Shown here: positions 25,016 through 33,139 of the stretch, piece after piece
Numbering within the stretch: the first letter of the stretch is position 1
How the letters are laid out: each line of letters begins with the position of its first letter
Source of the DNA: Ruminococcus sp.
GTDB taxonomy: Bacteria; Bacillota; Clostridia; Lachnospirales; Lachnospiraceae
Direction: 5' to 3'
DNA length: 57,219 bases
Assembly: GCA_023663085.1 (NCBI GenBank)
Contig: JAMPIB010000018.1
Coordinates: 1 to 57,219 of the forward strand
The notes under the pieces: model-generated
Database searches by the model: none
What the model was told of the DNA's origin: nothing
Seen by the model: the letters and a program-made list of their open reading frames with translations, nothing else
Position numbers and translations under genes: made by a program

Positions 25016-26041
25016 CTATTCCAGGCTCAAATTTTCCGCATGCTTAAACTGTATGATATCCCTCGGTGCAGTCTTTATATAGGCTTCTTCTTTATGCATG
25101 GCACTCACAATCTCATCTTTTGAGGCCATTCCAAATCGTTGTATTATCACATTAAGAATTTCTATATCATCTGGCGCCAGATGCGGATATTCTTTATCCC
25201 TTGTCGGCAAAAATTGATATGCCGTTCCATCGCCTATCTCAATTTCTTCATAATGTATTCCACTTAAGTCGATAATGAAATCATGCGCAATCGGCACGGC
25301 GCCCATCGGCAGCGCCTGATATGCCATTCCGGTCATCGCATACTGCCTGCGTTTATAAGAAAGTGCATCCGAATACCATAACATTTTCATAAGCTTAACT
25401 TTATAAAGGCTGGTTACCAAACTGGAATCAGCAAAGTAACGAATCATATCCACTACTATATCCAACGACAGCTTTCTGTTTCCAGTGATTTCAGGAGCAT
25501 TTAAAAAACAAGCATATTTGGAGAAAATTGCCCTCCTCAAATAAAGATCATAATCTCTCTCATAAAGCTGTACTCCTGCCTTTTGATACTTGCTATATGC
25601 TGCCGGAGATAAGGAGTCCTTCACTGACTTTAAAAGTGTCAGAAACCACTCCGGATCATCAGCAAGTTTCCTTAAAATTGTGTCATGCGCATTATCCTGC
25701 ACCTGATGCCCCTCGTACCGGGTAATGGTCTTACCTCCCCAGCCAAGAAGCAGGCACAGATCACTCTGTCCAATACCATATTTTCTCCGAATGGCAATAA
25801 TTTCATCGGTTGTTAAAAGACCACAAGTCCTGCGATAAGCATTCTTCATGGCAATATCGTTTACCTTAATCATTTCTTCATCAGCATAAATTTCGTCTGC
25901 ACGACCACAGTAAAAATATTCTGCCTCATAATCAATGGAAACACTTTTAAAAACATTATTTTCTTTTATAAGTACCCTCTGCACATCATGAACTTCCATG
26001 CAGCACTCACACAGTTTTTTTTCTGTTTCTACTATCTTCAT
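25016..26041 (-). CDS. Panacea (SocA/DUF4065) antitoxin with MqsA-like N-terminus
   Basis: A 341-residue protein starting at ATG 26041, with GGAGG nine bases upstream; its start shares one base with the toxin stop (TGATG). The N-terminus resembles MqsA: a zinc knuckle C11-x2-C14 and C45 within YFYCGRADE, but the expected fourth Cys is Ala48. An Xre-like HTH follows (about 77-125: LLTTDEIIAIRRKYGIGQSD, GGKTITRYEGHQVQD). The C-terminal SocA/Panacea domain lies at about 190-310 (KVKLMKMLWYSDALSYKRR, AYQALPMGAVPIAHDF). Panacea domains neutralise many unrelated toxins; the HTH should repress the operon via the palindrome at 26511. Confidence 0.85.
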   Translation of the reverse strand: MKIVETEKKLCECCMEVHDVQRVLIKENNVFKSVSIDYEAEYFYCGRADEIYADEEMIKVNDIAMKNAYRRTCGLLTTDEIIAIRRKYGIGQSDLCLLLGWGGKTITRYEGHQVQDNAHDTILRKLADDPEWFLTLLKSVKDSLSPAAYSKYQKAGVQLYERDYDLYLRRAIFSKYACFLNAPEITGNRKLSLDIVVDMIRYFADSSLVTSLYKVKLMKMLWYSDALSYKRRQYAMTGMAYQALPMGAVPIAHDFIIDLSGIHYEEIEIGDGTAYQFLPTRDKEYPHLAPDDIEILNVIIQRFGMASKDEIVSAMHKEEAYIKTAPRDIIQFKHAENLSLE

Positions 26042-26457
26042 CAAACTGCACCTCCCTGCTTTTTGTATGGAAACATATCTGGTGTAAAAGACTTCTCTGC
26101 ATAATGAAATGACATTACAAATACCGTATGGTTTCCGGACGCGGACAAAAGTTCAACACGAATTTTAATATATACATCATCGGTTCCATTATACACTTTC
26201 CCGAACTCCCTCATCTCACTTCTCTTCGGAAAACGAATATCCCTCACAGTCCGCATATACTCTTCCACAGTAAGCGTCTGTAATTCTCTTTTCAAGGCAT
26301 CCGCCGGATTTTCGTCCGGAAAAAGTTCTGCTACGGTAAAATGGTTGGTATACTGTATATCTCGTTTCCGGTCAACCTGTCGTTCTTCTTGAAATGTAAG
26401 GGTTGCTCCATTAGCAAGCGCATACTTTAATCCTTGTATATATCCCTGAACTGCCAT
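26041..26457 (-). CDS. Probable toxin, MqsR-like
   Basis: A 138-residue protein directly upstream of the Panacea antitoxin, the toxin-first order of mqsRA. By eye the C-terminal two thirds fits the MqsR/RelE-like fold: LTVEEYMRTVRD resembles MqsR LSESDFYKSM, and GKVYNGTDDVYIKIRVE with TVFVMSFHYAEK resembles DVYRPRLVTGQVYLKITV with VLIVSFKEK. MqsR is an mRNA interferase cutting at GCU. The match is weak enough that a different RNase-type toxin is possible. The ribosome site before ATG 26457 is poor, which is usual for a toxin that must be made less than its antitoxin. Confidence 0.6.
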   Translation of the reverse strand: MAVQGYIQGLKYALANGATLTFQEERQVDRKRDIQYTNHFTVAELFPDENPADALKRELQTLTVEEYMRTVRDIRFPKRSEMREFGKVYNGTDDVYIKIRVELLSASGNHTVFVMSFHYAEKSFTPDMFPYKKQGGAV

Positions 26458-26510
26458 TTCACTTTCAATTCTTATATTTTCTTCAGATATAAAATTTCTC
26501 CAATAGTATG

Positions 26511-26555
26511 GGTATCATTTGATACCATTCTAATATTATATGATATATTTGTCAA
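26511..26555 (-). promoter_or_regulatory. Promoter and operator of the toxin-antitoxin operon
   Basis: Minus strand TTGACA (26550-26555), 17-base spacer, TAGAAT (26527-26532). Right after the -10 lies GGTATC-AAAT-GATACC (26511-26526), a six-base inverted repeat covering the start site, similar in design to MqsA-controlled promoters. Confidence 0.7.
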
Positions 26556-26660
26556 GCTAATGACAATAACAAATCCAAAAAAAGAAACATCCCCCCACAA
26601 CCACTCCCGGCCATGGGGCAATGCTCCCTTTTTTAATCTTTCAACACAATTTCTGATCAT

Positions 26661-27698
26661 CTATTCCGCTCTGCTCATCGCAGTCTTGAAATCCTTCTGA
26701 TCTGTAAAGATTTCATTCGTATACGGGTTCTTCTTCTGTTTCTTAGCCCTTACCAGAATTGCCGCAAATACCGCAATATTCACCACGATAGAAAGCACGG
26801 AGATAATTCCCTGCGCCGTCGGATTGGCCGCCGTAGGCATCGCCTCGCCGAAAGCTGCCGCCGCGCCGCCTGATGCGTATACGGAAGATACCGTCGTAAA
26901 ACGGCTCGCATCCTGAAATAGCGGAAATACCTGCGCAAACATACACCATAACGCCAGTGTATTGGCACGGTTCTGGATCCAGCCGCCCTTATTCCAGAGT
27001 GCATTGGCAACGGTAGGCGCCAATAACAGAGCGAAACCGCAATACCAGGCATGAGTCGGCAGGTTCAGATAGGTATACTGGAAATTCCAGATATCATAAG
27101 CCAGAATAAAGCACCATGTCATATCCGGCCAGAGCATATCTTTTTTATCCTTCGAGGAATAAATTCCCCACCAGCCTGTCATACAGAGAATATTGAGGAG
27201 TCCCGCAATACCGTTGAGAATATTCCACCAGCCGCCATAGAGCCACACGCCCTCGGAAGATTTCCACCAGCCGCCCATGATACTGCCGCCTCTGATCACC
27301 GATTCAAAATCGGATGCGACGGCGATCAGGATATTGATTGCCACAATAACGAACGGAAAAACTTTAAAAGCATGGGATTTCCCCAGTTTTCCCCAATGGT
27401 ACTTAATGACCATAAAACCGATACACCCGGTCAATGCCGCATAGAGTTTGGCATAATGGAACCAGCTGTTCATATGCACATAGGTCTGGTTATTTAACGC
27501 CCACTCGGCTCCCATCGCCGCGCCTGCATAAATAGCGATAAAATAGACCGTCAATACCGCGGGAATCCCGAAAAAGCAGATACAGCCTCCAATCTTCGTG
27601 CGACGGGCGATCTCGTTCATGATGATCAGTCCAGCAAACACCATGACCCAGCCTAAAATCTGCCATAAAGTACTTCCGTCATAAATTTGAAAAATCAT
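26661..27698 (-). CDS. Polytopic membrane protein, DUF5692-like
   Basis: A 345-residue protein with about nine hydrophobic helices and many Trp residues (IMGGWWKSSEGVWLYGGWWN; MTGWWGIY). It appears to be the DUF5692 family, found in Firmicutes and of unknown function; the family name is from memory and not checked. Conserved-looking polar features in the membrane part include YDIWNFQYTYLNLPTHAW. It lies 112 bases after hypA on the same strand and has its own GGGAGAG ribosome site and an upstream 32-base element also found before hypB. No charged transporter signature is seen. Confidence 0.7.
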   Translation of the reverse strand: MIFQIYDGSTLWQILGWVMVFAGLIIMNEIARRTKIGGCICFFGIPAVLTVYFIAIYAGAAMGAEWALNNQTYVHMNSWFHYAKLYAALTGCIGFMVIKYHWGKLGKSHAFKVFPFVIVAINILIAVASDFESVIRGGSIMGGWWKSSEGVWLYGGWWNILNGIAGLLNILCMTGWWGIYSSKDKKDMLWPDMTWCFILAYDIWNFQYTYLNLPTHAWYCGFALLLAPTVANALWNKGGWIQNRANTLALWCMFAQVFPLFQDASRFTTVSSVYASGGAAAAFGEAMPTAANPTAQGIISVLSIVVNIAVFAAILVRAKKQKKNPYTNEIFTDQKDFKTAMSRAE

Positions 27699-27729
27699 TA
27701 TCTCTCCCTCTCTTTCTTTTACACTTTAG

Positions 27730-27761
27730 TAACTATGCCTTTCTCTCAGCCTGCGATATTT
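27730..27761. repeat. Direct repeat copy 1 (hyp cassette, downstream side)
   Basis: A 32-base stretch beginning TAACTATGCCTTTCTCTCAG matches 29 of 32 bases of 31699-31730. It lies upstream of the DUF5692-like gene, just past the end of hypA. Confidence 0.7.
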
Positions 27762-27784
27762 GTGACTGAAAGGAACAAATTTGC

Positions 27785-27811
27785 GGTTGAAAAATTTTAA
27801 ATTTTTCAACC
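27785..27811. repeat. Perfect 13-base palindrome at the end of hypA
   Basis: GGTTGAAAAATTT and AAATTTTTCAACC around a single T, touching the hypA stop codon. No T-run follows on the minus strand, so it may be a processing or weak termination hairpin. Confidence 0.7.
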
Positions 27812-28155
27812 TAGTATACTTCTATTTCTTTGATATTAAATTCGCTCCCCTGCAAAAGCCAGGTATCGGGGCTTTGGCAGTAAGGACATATTTTCCCGTA
27901 TTCCACAGTCGGATAAGTCTTCTCACACCCTTCGCAGTATGTGATGGCGGGAAGGGTCTCTACGATCAGTTCGGCCCCGTCAAAAAGCTCCCGCTTCTTA
28001 GCCGCCCATTTCCAGCAGTTTTGCAGATAGGACTCGATGACCGTCGATACCTCCCCAAGTTCGAGTACGACTTTGGAGATTTTTTCCGCCTCGTTTTCTG
28101 CGGCTACTTTTTCCAAAGTATCCATGATGTGGAATACTACGCCTAGTTCGTGCAT
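27811..28155 (-). CDS. hypA: Nickel metallochaperone HypA
   Basis: A 114-residue HypA/HybF protein that hands nickel to [NiFe] enzyme targets. The N-terminal nickel site MHE is intact (MHELGVVFHIMD), and the zinc site is CEGC ... CPYC (about residues 74-77 and 90-93). It follows the flavoprotein gene by eight bases and, with hypB, brackets it. No hydrogenase structural genes or hypCDEF are in the window. Confidence 0.93.
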   Translation of the reverse strand: MHELGVVFHIMDTLEKVAAENEAEKISKVVLELGEVSTVIESYLQNCWKWAAKKRELFDGAELIVETLPAITYCEGCEKTYPTVEYGKICPYCQSPDTWLLQGSEFNIKEIEVY

Positions 28156-28163
28156 GATCTACC

Positions 28164-30950
28164 TCAATCCTTCTTTTTCGCAAATTTGACCTTGATGGAC
28201 TGTTTGACCATATTGGGCAGGACATATTTTAACTTATCCTCGGATTTCACCATCTCGGAACAGCCCGGCAGTTCCCTGTGGAGCGAAATTGCATCAAAGA
28301 CGCATTTGGTCGTACAGACGCCGCAGCCGATACATTTATTCGGATCGACTACCGAGGCGCCGCAGGAAAGGCAGCGTGAAGTCTCCGCTTTGACCTGCTC
28401 CGCCGTCAGCGTATGAGACAGGTCGCGGAAGGAACGAAGCTGTGCTTCTTCCGCTTTCTCCGGCCGCTGTCTGTCCGTATTATCATAGCTGGCAATGTAA
28501 ATATCTTCTTTATCCAGTTCGATGAAATCTCTGCGGTTTCTGCCGATTGTCAGCGTACAGTGCTCCTGTACGAACCTGTGCAGGGAGATTGCGCCCTCGC
28601 GTCCTGCCGCAATCGCATCTATGGCAAATTTCGGCCCGCTATAAACGTCGCCGCCGACGAAAATATCCGGCTCCGCAGTCTGATAGGTCAGCTTATCGGC
28701 GATCGCGCCGCCGTTCGGACGAAGTTCCACTTTCGTTCCTTTCAGAAGTTCTCCCCATTCGATTCCCTGTCCAACACTGAAAATGACATTCGTACAGTTG
28801 ACCGTCATAGTCTCTTCTTCGTTATAAAGCGGTGCAAACCTGTGATTCTCATCATATACACGGGTGCATTTCTTGAACACGATACCTGTCACTTTATTAT
28901 TTTCTGACAGTATCTCTTTCGGGCCCCAGCCGTTATTGATAACGATATTCTCTTCCGAGGCTTCGAGTATCTCTTCTCTGCTGGCGGGCATTTCATCCCT
29001 GCTTTCCAGACAGAACATGGAAACTTTGCCCTGCATGCAGCGTCCGGCCGTCCTTGCCGCATCAATGGCCACATTACCGCCGCCGATCACGACTACCTCG
29101 CCGCCCAGTTCAAAGGCTTCATTTCTGCCTGCCTCCCGCAGAAATTCTACCGCCGTATAAGCGCCTTCTGCATTCTCTCCGGGGATGCCGGGTTTTCTGC
29201 CGCCCTGACAGCCGATGGCAATATAGAAGCCTTTATAGCCCTCTTTACGAAGCTGTTCTATTGTAGTATCTTTGCCGACTTCCACGCCATATCTGATCTC
29301 TACGCCCATAGCTGTGATCACATCCACCTCGGCCTGGATCAGGTCTTTTTCCAGTTTATAAGAAGGCACACCGTAAGTCAGCATACCGCCCGGTCTGTCA
29401 TTTTTTTCAAAAACTGTCGGTTTATATCCTTTATCCGCCAGATAGTATGCACAGGAAAGTCCTGCCGGGCCCGCGCCGATAATGGCTATTTTTTCATCAA
29501 AATGACCTTTTAACGACGGTACTGTCGGTTTCGGGATATAACGCGTCTCAGCCTTCAGATCCTGCTCTGCGATAAATCGTTTCACCGCATCGATCGCCAC
29601 GGCTTCATCTATTGTTCCGCGGGTACACGCATCCTCGCACCGTCTGTTACAGATCCGTCCGCAGATCGCCGGCAGCGGATTGTCCTTTTTGATAAGTGCC
29701 AGCGCCTCCTGATAGCGTCCTTCTTTGGCTAACTGCAAGTATCCCTGAATGGCGATATGCGCAGGGCAGGCCGTTTTACAGGGCGCTGTACCGGTATCGT
29801 AACAGTTGATCCTGTTCACGTCACGGTAGTTGTGCGTCCACATATGTTCTCCCCACTTCTGTTCCTGCGGAAGAGGCATCTTCGGATATTCTACCTCGCT
29901 GCCGTCTTTTTTACATAATTTCTGTCCGAGCTTCACCGCGCCCGCCGGGCAGGATTCCACACACTTGCCGCAGGCTACGCACTTGGATTTATCTACTTTG
30001 GCTATGTATGCGGAGCGCGACATATTCGGCGTATTGAAAAGCTGGGAAGTACGCAGGGCATAGCATACGTTCACATTACAATTACAGATGGCGAAAATCT
30101 TATTGGCGCCATCGATATTCGTGATCTGATGCACAAACCCGTTATCTTCCGCCTGTTTAAAAATAGCCAGCGCCTCTTCACGCGTAATATAGCGGCCGTC
30201 CTTATTTGTTTCCACGACATAATCCGCCATATCGCCCACAGCTACGCACCAGCCTTCCGGGTCGTCTCCGCACCCTTCATCATGCGTCAGTCTCGAACGA
30301 CGGCAGGAACACGGACTCGCCGCGTATTTGCCTTCGTACTTCGTCAGCCAGTAGGAAATGTGCTCCAGATCGATGGATTCGCTCTCCATTTCAATCGCTT
30401 TTTCCACCGGGATAACGTGCATACCGATACCGTTTCCGCCCTCGCCGACAAACGGCGTAACATGCTCTAAAGGCAGTCTGGACATATGCTCGAAAAACAG
30501 GCTGACTTCCGGATTCTTCGCAATAACGGATTTATTCATATTGAAAAATTCCGCCGCCCCCGGCACGAACATCGGCAGCACATACTGCTTCTCATGAGCC
30601 GGATTTTCCCAGTTGTACTCTAAAAGTCCCTTAACAGACATCTCCTCCAGCATCTGCTCCAGTTTCTTTTCCTCCATCCCGGTCAGCCTGACCATTTCCG
30701 GCAGAGTCTTCGGTTTCCGTACCCCCATTTTCAGAGCGATCTCCGCTTCTTCGTCAGTCACCACTCCCGCAAGTCCCCAGTACTCAGGATCATCCTGTGT
30801 GATCTTCTTTATCCCCAGCTTCTGCGGAATCCTGTCCGTTATCATCTTGCCCAGCTTGACGATACTCTCCCTGACAGGTTCGTCGTGATCCGCCTTATGT
30901 TCGGGATAAACATAATCCGGATATAGTTCTTTGTCTAACGTTTTTCCCAT
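28164..30950 (-). CDS. Multi-cluster FAD oxidoreductase (GltD-like) with ferredoxin domains
   Basis: A 928-residue fusion from ATG 30950 (GGGAGGA upstream). In order: a winged-helix-like region (about 60-115), a Cys-rich segment SPCSCRRSRLTHDEGCGDDP (about 213-240), a 4Fe-4S ferredoxin domain CVACGKCVESCPAGAV (about 325), the GltD/DPYD N-terminal cluster domain (CKTACPAH ... CGRICNRRCEDACTRG), an FAD site IIGAGPAGLSCAYYLA, an NAD(P)H site VVIGGGNVAIDAARTA, and a C-terminal ferredoxin CIGCGVCTTKC. This is the architecture of NAD(P)H-ferredoxin electron-transfer flavoproteins related to NfnB/glutamate synthase beta. The substrate is unknown; its place between hypB and hypA ties it to nickel metabolism or hydrogen. 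Confidence 0.88.
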   Translation of the reverse strand: MGKTLDKELYPDYVYPEHKADHDEPVRESIVKLGKMITDRIPQKLGIKKITQDDPEYWGLAGVVTDEEAEIALKMGVRKPKTLPEMVRLTGMEEKKLEQMLEEMSVKGLLEYNWENPAHEKQYVLPMFVPGAAEFFNMNKSVIAKNPEVSLFFEHMSRLPLEHVTPFVGEGGNGIGMHVIPVEKAIEMESESIDLEHISYWLTKYEGKYAASPCSCRRSRLTHDEGCGDDPEGWCVAVGDMADYVVETNKDGRYITREEALAIFKQAEDNGFVHQITNIDGANKIFAICNCNVNVCYALRTSQLFNTPNMSRSAYIAKVDKSKCVACGKCVESCPAGAVKLGQKLCKKDGSEVEYPKMPLPQEQKWGEHMWTHNYRDVNRINCYDTGTAPCKTACPAHIAIQGYLQLAKEGRYQEALALIKKDNPLPAICGRICNRRCEDACTRGTIDEAVAIDAVKRFIAEQDLKAETRYIPKPTVPSLKGHFDEKIAIIGAGPAGLSCAYYLADKGYKPTVFEKNDRPGGMLTYGVPSYKLEKDLIQAEVDVITAMGVEIRYGVEVGKDTTIEQLRKEGYKGFYIAIGCQGGRKPGIPGENAEGAYTAVEFLREAGRNEAFELGGEVVVIGGGNVAIDAARTAGRCMQGKVSMFCLESRDEMPASREEILEASEENIVINNGWGPKEILSENNKVTGIVFKKCTRVYDENHRFAPLYNEEETMTVNCTNVIFSVGQGIEWGELLKGTKVELRPNGGAIADKLTYQTAEPDIFVGGDVYSGPKFAIDAIAAGREGAISLHRFVQEHCTLTIGRNRRDFIELDKEDIYIASYDNTDRQRPEKAEEAQLRSFRDLSHTLTAEQVKAETSRCLSCGASVVDPNKCIGCGVCTTKCVFDAISLHRELPGCSEMVKSEDKLKYVLPNMVKQSIKVKFAKKKD

Positions 30951-30980
30951 ATCTTCCTCCCTCGTTTGTATATTTTTAAT

Positions 30981-31014
30981 GGTATTGAAACACGCAGGCA
31001 CGCGCCTCAATATC
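30981..31014 (-). other. Intra-operon hairpin between hypB and flavoprotein gene
   Basis: On the minus strand GATATTGAGGCGCGT pairs with GCGTGTTTCAATACC allowing several G-U pairs and one mismatch, a stem of about 14-15 pairs lying 31 bases before the flavoprotein start. No T-tail follows. It may set processing or relative expression. Confidence 0.5.
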
Positions 31015-31021
31015 ATTTATA

Positions 31022-31693
31022 TTACCGTTTTCTCCAATTTACCACTTCTTCTTCCAGCCAGGCCGCCCACTCTTCGATTCCCTCGCCGGTTCTGGCGCAT
31101 ATGGGGATGATCCTGGCTTTTGGATTGCGCATATGGATATATTCTTTACATTTCTCCATGTCGAAGTCAAAATAAGGCAGTACGTCAATCTTATTGATCA
31201 GCACCACGTCGCAGATAGAGAACATCAGCGGATACTTGAGCGGTTTGTCGTCCCCTTCCGGTACGGATAAAATCATGGCGTTTTTAGAAGCGCCTGTGTC
31301 AAATTCCGCCGGACAGACCAGATTTCCCACATTTTCCAGGATAGCCAGTTCCACGTCGCCGGTATCCAGACCTTCGAGCCCCTGTCTGGTCATCTCCGCA
31401 TCCAGATGACACATCCCGCCCGTATGGAGCTGGATTGCTTTTGCTCCCGATCCTGCGATGGTCTTAGCGTCCACATCCGAGTCGATATCCGCCTCCATAA
31501 CACCGATCTTTACTTTCTCTTTCAGCGCGTCAATCGTGCGCAGTAGTGTTGTTGTCTTGCCGGAGCCGGGCGACGACATCAGATTTAATAAAAAGACGCC
31601 CTTTTCTTTCAGTTCCCGGCGAAGTTCCTCCGCCTGCCTGTCGTTATCCGCATATACGCTCTGCCTGATCTCTAAAACCCGCACTTCTTTCAT
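31022..31693 (-). CDS. hypB: Hydrogenase/urease nickel incorporation GTPase HypB
   Basis: A 223-residue SIMIBI GTPase that drives nickel insertion. G1 is SSPGSGKTTTL, the metal-site region is GMCHLDAEM (Cys and His), ENVGN is the switch and NKID is G4. There is no N-terminal His-rich nickel store or CxxCGC motif. ATG 31693 (MKEVRVLEIRQSVYADND) matches the usual family start; a start at 31705 is possible. It is first in the hypB-flavoprotein-hypA operon, with a predicted promoter at 31788-31815. Confidence 0.93.
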   Translation of the reverse strand: MKEVRVLEIRQSVYADNDRQAEELRRELKEKGVFLLNLMSSPGSGKTTTLLRTIDALKEKVKIGVMEADIDSDVDAKTIAGSGAKAIQLHTGGMCHLDAEMTRQGLEGLDTGDVELAILENVGNLVCPAEFDTGASKNAMILSVPEGDDKPLKYPLMFSICDVVLINKIDVLPYFDFDMEKCKEYIHMRNPKARIIPICARTGEGIEEWAAWLEEEVVNWRKR

Positions 31694-31698
31694 GATAA

Positions 31699-31730
31699 TA
31701 ACCATGCCTTTCTTTCAGCCTGCAATATTT
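31699..31730. repeat. Direct repeat copy 2 (hyp cassette, upstream side)
   Basis: TAACCATGCCTTTCTTTCAG and the next 12 bases match 27730-27761 at 29 of 32 positions. The copy contains the AAAGAAAGG ribosome site of hypB. Confidence 0.7.
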
Positions 31731-31787
31731 TGCCTGCTCTTCCTGATTTTACTATTTTTTATCAAATTTCCGATATCTCCTGATTCT

Positions 31788-31815
31788 ATTTTAACATGAC
31801 GGCGCAAAATGTCAA
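31788..31815 (-). promoter_or_regulatory. Promoter of the hypB operon
   Basis: Minus strand TTGACA (31810-31815), 16-base spacer, TAAAAT (31788-31793). The leader to hypB would be about 85 bases. Confidence 0.65.
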
Positions 31816-31900
31816 TTCGCCACGATAAAGCGCCGCTTTTTCGCCATCCAGATGAGAAGAGGAACAGGAACAGAAAGCGAAGATTTTTTCATTTTTCAGA

Positions 31901-31954
31901 TTGTCGTCAACGCGCAGTAATGCTATAATATCCGTATGTGCCTCACGCACATAC
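31901..31954 (+). promoter_or_regulatory. Promoter with start-site palindrome for the 31992 operon
   Basis: TTGTCG (31901-31906), 17-base spacer, TATAAT (31924-31929). GTATGTGC (31934-31941) and GCACATAC (31947-31954) form a perfect inverted repeat at the predicted start site, either an operator or a 5' stabilising hairpin. Confidence 0.65.
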
Positions 31955-31991
31955 ATACTAAAAATCAAATACATAAAGGAGAAATTTAACC

Positions 31992-32588
31992 ATGAAAGAA
32001 TTGGAAAATGAAAAATTTGAAAAATATGGAAGTTTTTTCTTCCTGCTCGTTCTGGGACTGGGAATCGTTCTCCCGCTTGTCCTCGGTCTGCTCGTCGGTA
32101 TCGCCGGATCGGCGCCGCGTATGGATGTCATTTTACCGATGGCGCTTATTTTCGCCTTCATGATCTGGATCTTTTTGTTGATGACAATTGCCTGGGGCAG
32201 TCTGACCAAACCTTTTGTAAAACGTACCGCCAAAAAAGTCGGCGACCTTCCTTATCACTTCAACAGTTCTTTTACGAGCAGAGCCGGTATACTCTATATT
32301 GACTTAGAAAACGGCATGATTGGTTTTATTTCCGCTTATAACCCGCAGAAAATCCAGATTTTTAACGCCAGAAGAGTCACTGAACCGAAAACGGTCGCCT
32401 CCACCATGAGCGGCGTCCGTTTCGTCTTTTATCTGGATGGCAAAAAAATTACGATGTATACGTTACTCTCCAACAGAATGGTCAACTTAAAATCCGGCAT
32501 GGGCGCCGAGGCAGTTTCCAAAGCCGATGCCTTCGTTGAACTTCTTCAGGCTGCGAAAAGCCGCGCAGAAGGAGGAATGCAGGGATGA
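31992..32588 (+). CDS. Hypothetical two-span membrane protein
   Basis: A 198-residue protein with two N-terminal spans (FFFLLVLGLGIVLPLVLGLL and VILPMALIFAFMIWIFLLM) followed by a soluble beta-rich region (about 75-170: GILYIDLENGMIGFISAYNP, VRFVFYLDGKKITMYTLL) that has the look of a PH-like or bacterial PH domain. No family is claimed. GGAG lies before ATG 31992, and the stop overlaps the next start (ATGA). Confidence 0.7.
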   Translation: MKELENEKFEKYGSFFFLLVLGLGIVLPLVLGLLVGIAGSAPRMDVILPMALIFAFMIWIFLLMTIAWGSLTKPFVKRTAKKVGDLPYHFNSSFTSRAGILYIDLENGMIGFISAYNPQKIQIFNARRVTEPKTVASTMSGVRFVFYLDGKKITMYTLLSNRMVNLKSGMGAEAVSKADAFVELLQAAKSRAEGGMQG

Positions 32589-33031
32589 GCCTGACTGATT
32601 ATCTGCCGGCGATCATTATTGTGATCGTTGCCATCGCTGTGATCGCCTTTGTTTTTTCTTTTGTTAAGAATCTGATCCGGGAAAAGAAAGGCCAGATCAC
32701 CTGTCCGCATTGCAAGGCCGCCGCAGAAAAAATCTCTCATTATCCTTATCTGTTCCTGCTGCCCGTTTCCTTTGGAGATCATTATGCAGAGCCGGAAAAA
32801 TATCTTCTGCGGAACATGTATCCGATCCGCAGTAAAGAACAGATTCCTACCGGCAGGCGTGCATGTAAGGCGACGGTTTTCAGTTGTTCCCGCTGTAATA
32901 AACAGCTTGTGGAGATCACGGATTTTTTACAGGTCCGTGGAGAAGAATATCCGAAAGAGTATCATACCTTCGACCACGATCCGTTTCGGCCTCTGTTAGA
33001 GGCTTGGGAAGGAATGGCGAATGGCCAGTGA
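32585..33031 (+). CDS. Hypothetical membrane-anchored zinc-ribbon protein
   Basis: A 148-residue protein with one N-terminal span (YLPAIIIVIVAIAVIAFVFSF) and two Cys pairs, CPHC (about 40-43) and CSRC (about 99-102), separated by about 55 residues, a split zinc ribbon in the cytoplasm. It overlaps the preceding membrane protein by four bases, so translation is coupled. No family is recognised. Confidence 0.7.
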   Translation: MSLTDYLPAIIIVIVAIAVIAFVFSFVKNLIREKKGQITCPHCKAAAEKISHYPYLFLLPVSFGDHYAEPEKYLLRNMYPIRSKEQIPTGRRACKATVFSCSRCNKQLVEITDFLQVRGEEYPKEYHTFDHDPFRPLLEAWEGMANGQ

Positions 33032-33080
33032 AAATAAAGATCATTAAGATAAAAGACTAATTTGACCTTCGAGTCAGAAA

Positions 33081-33136
33081 AAGAGCGTATCACAAACCCG
33101 GTTTTTCCCCATTTGCGGTACGCTCTTAGTTTTTTC
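33081..33136 (+). terminator. Terminator of the 31992-33031 operon
   Basis: AAGAGCGTA (33081-33089) pairs with TACGCTCTT (33119-33127) followed by AGTTTTTTC. Confidence 0.8.
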
Positions 33137-33139
33137 ATC

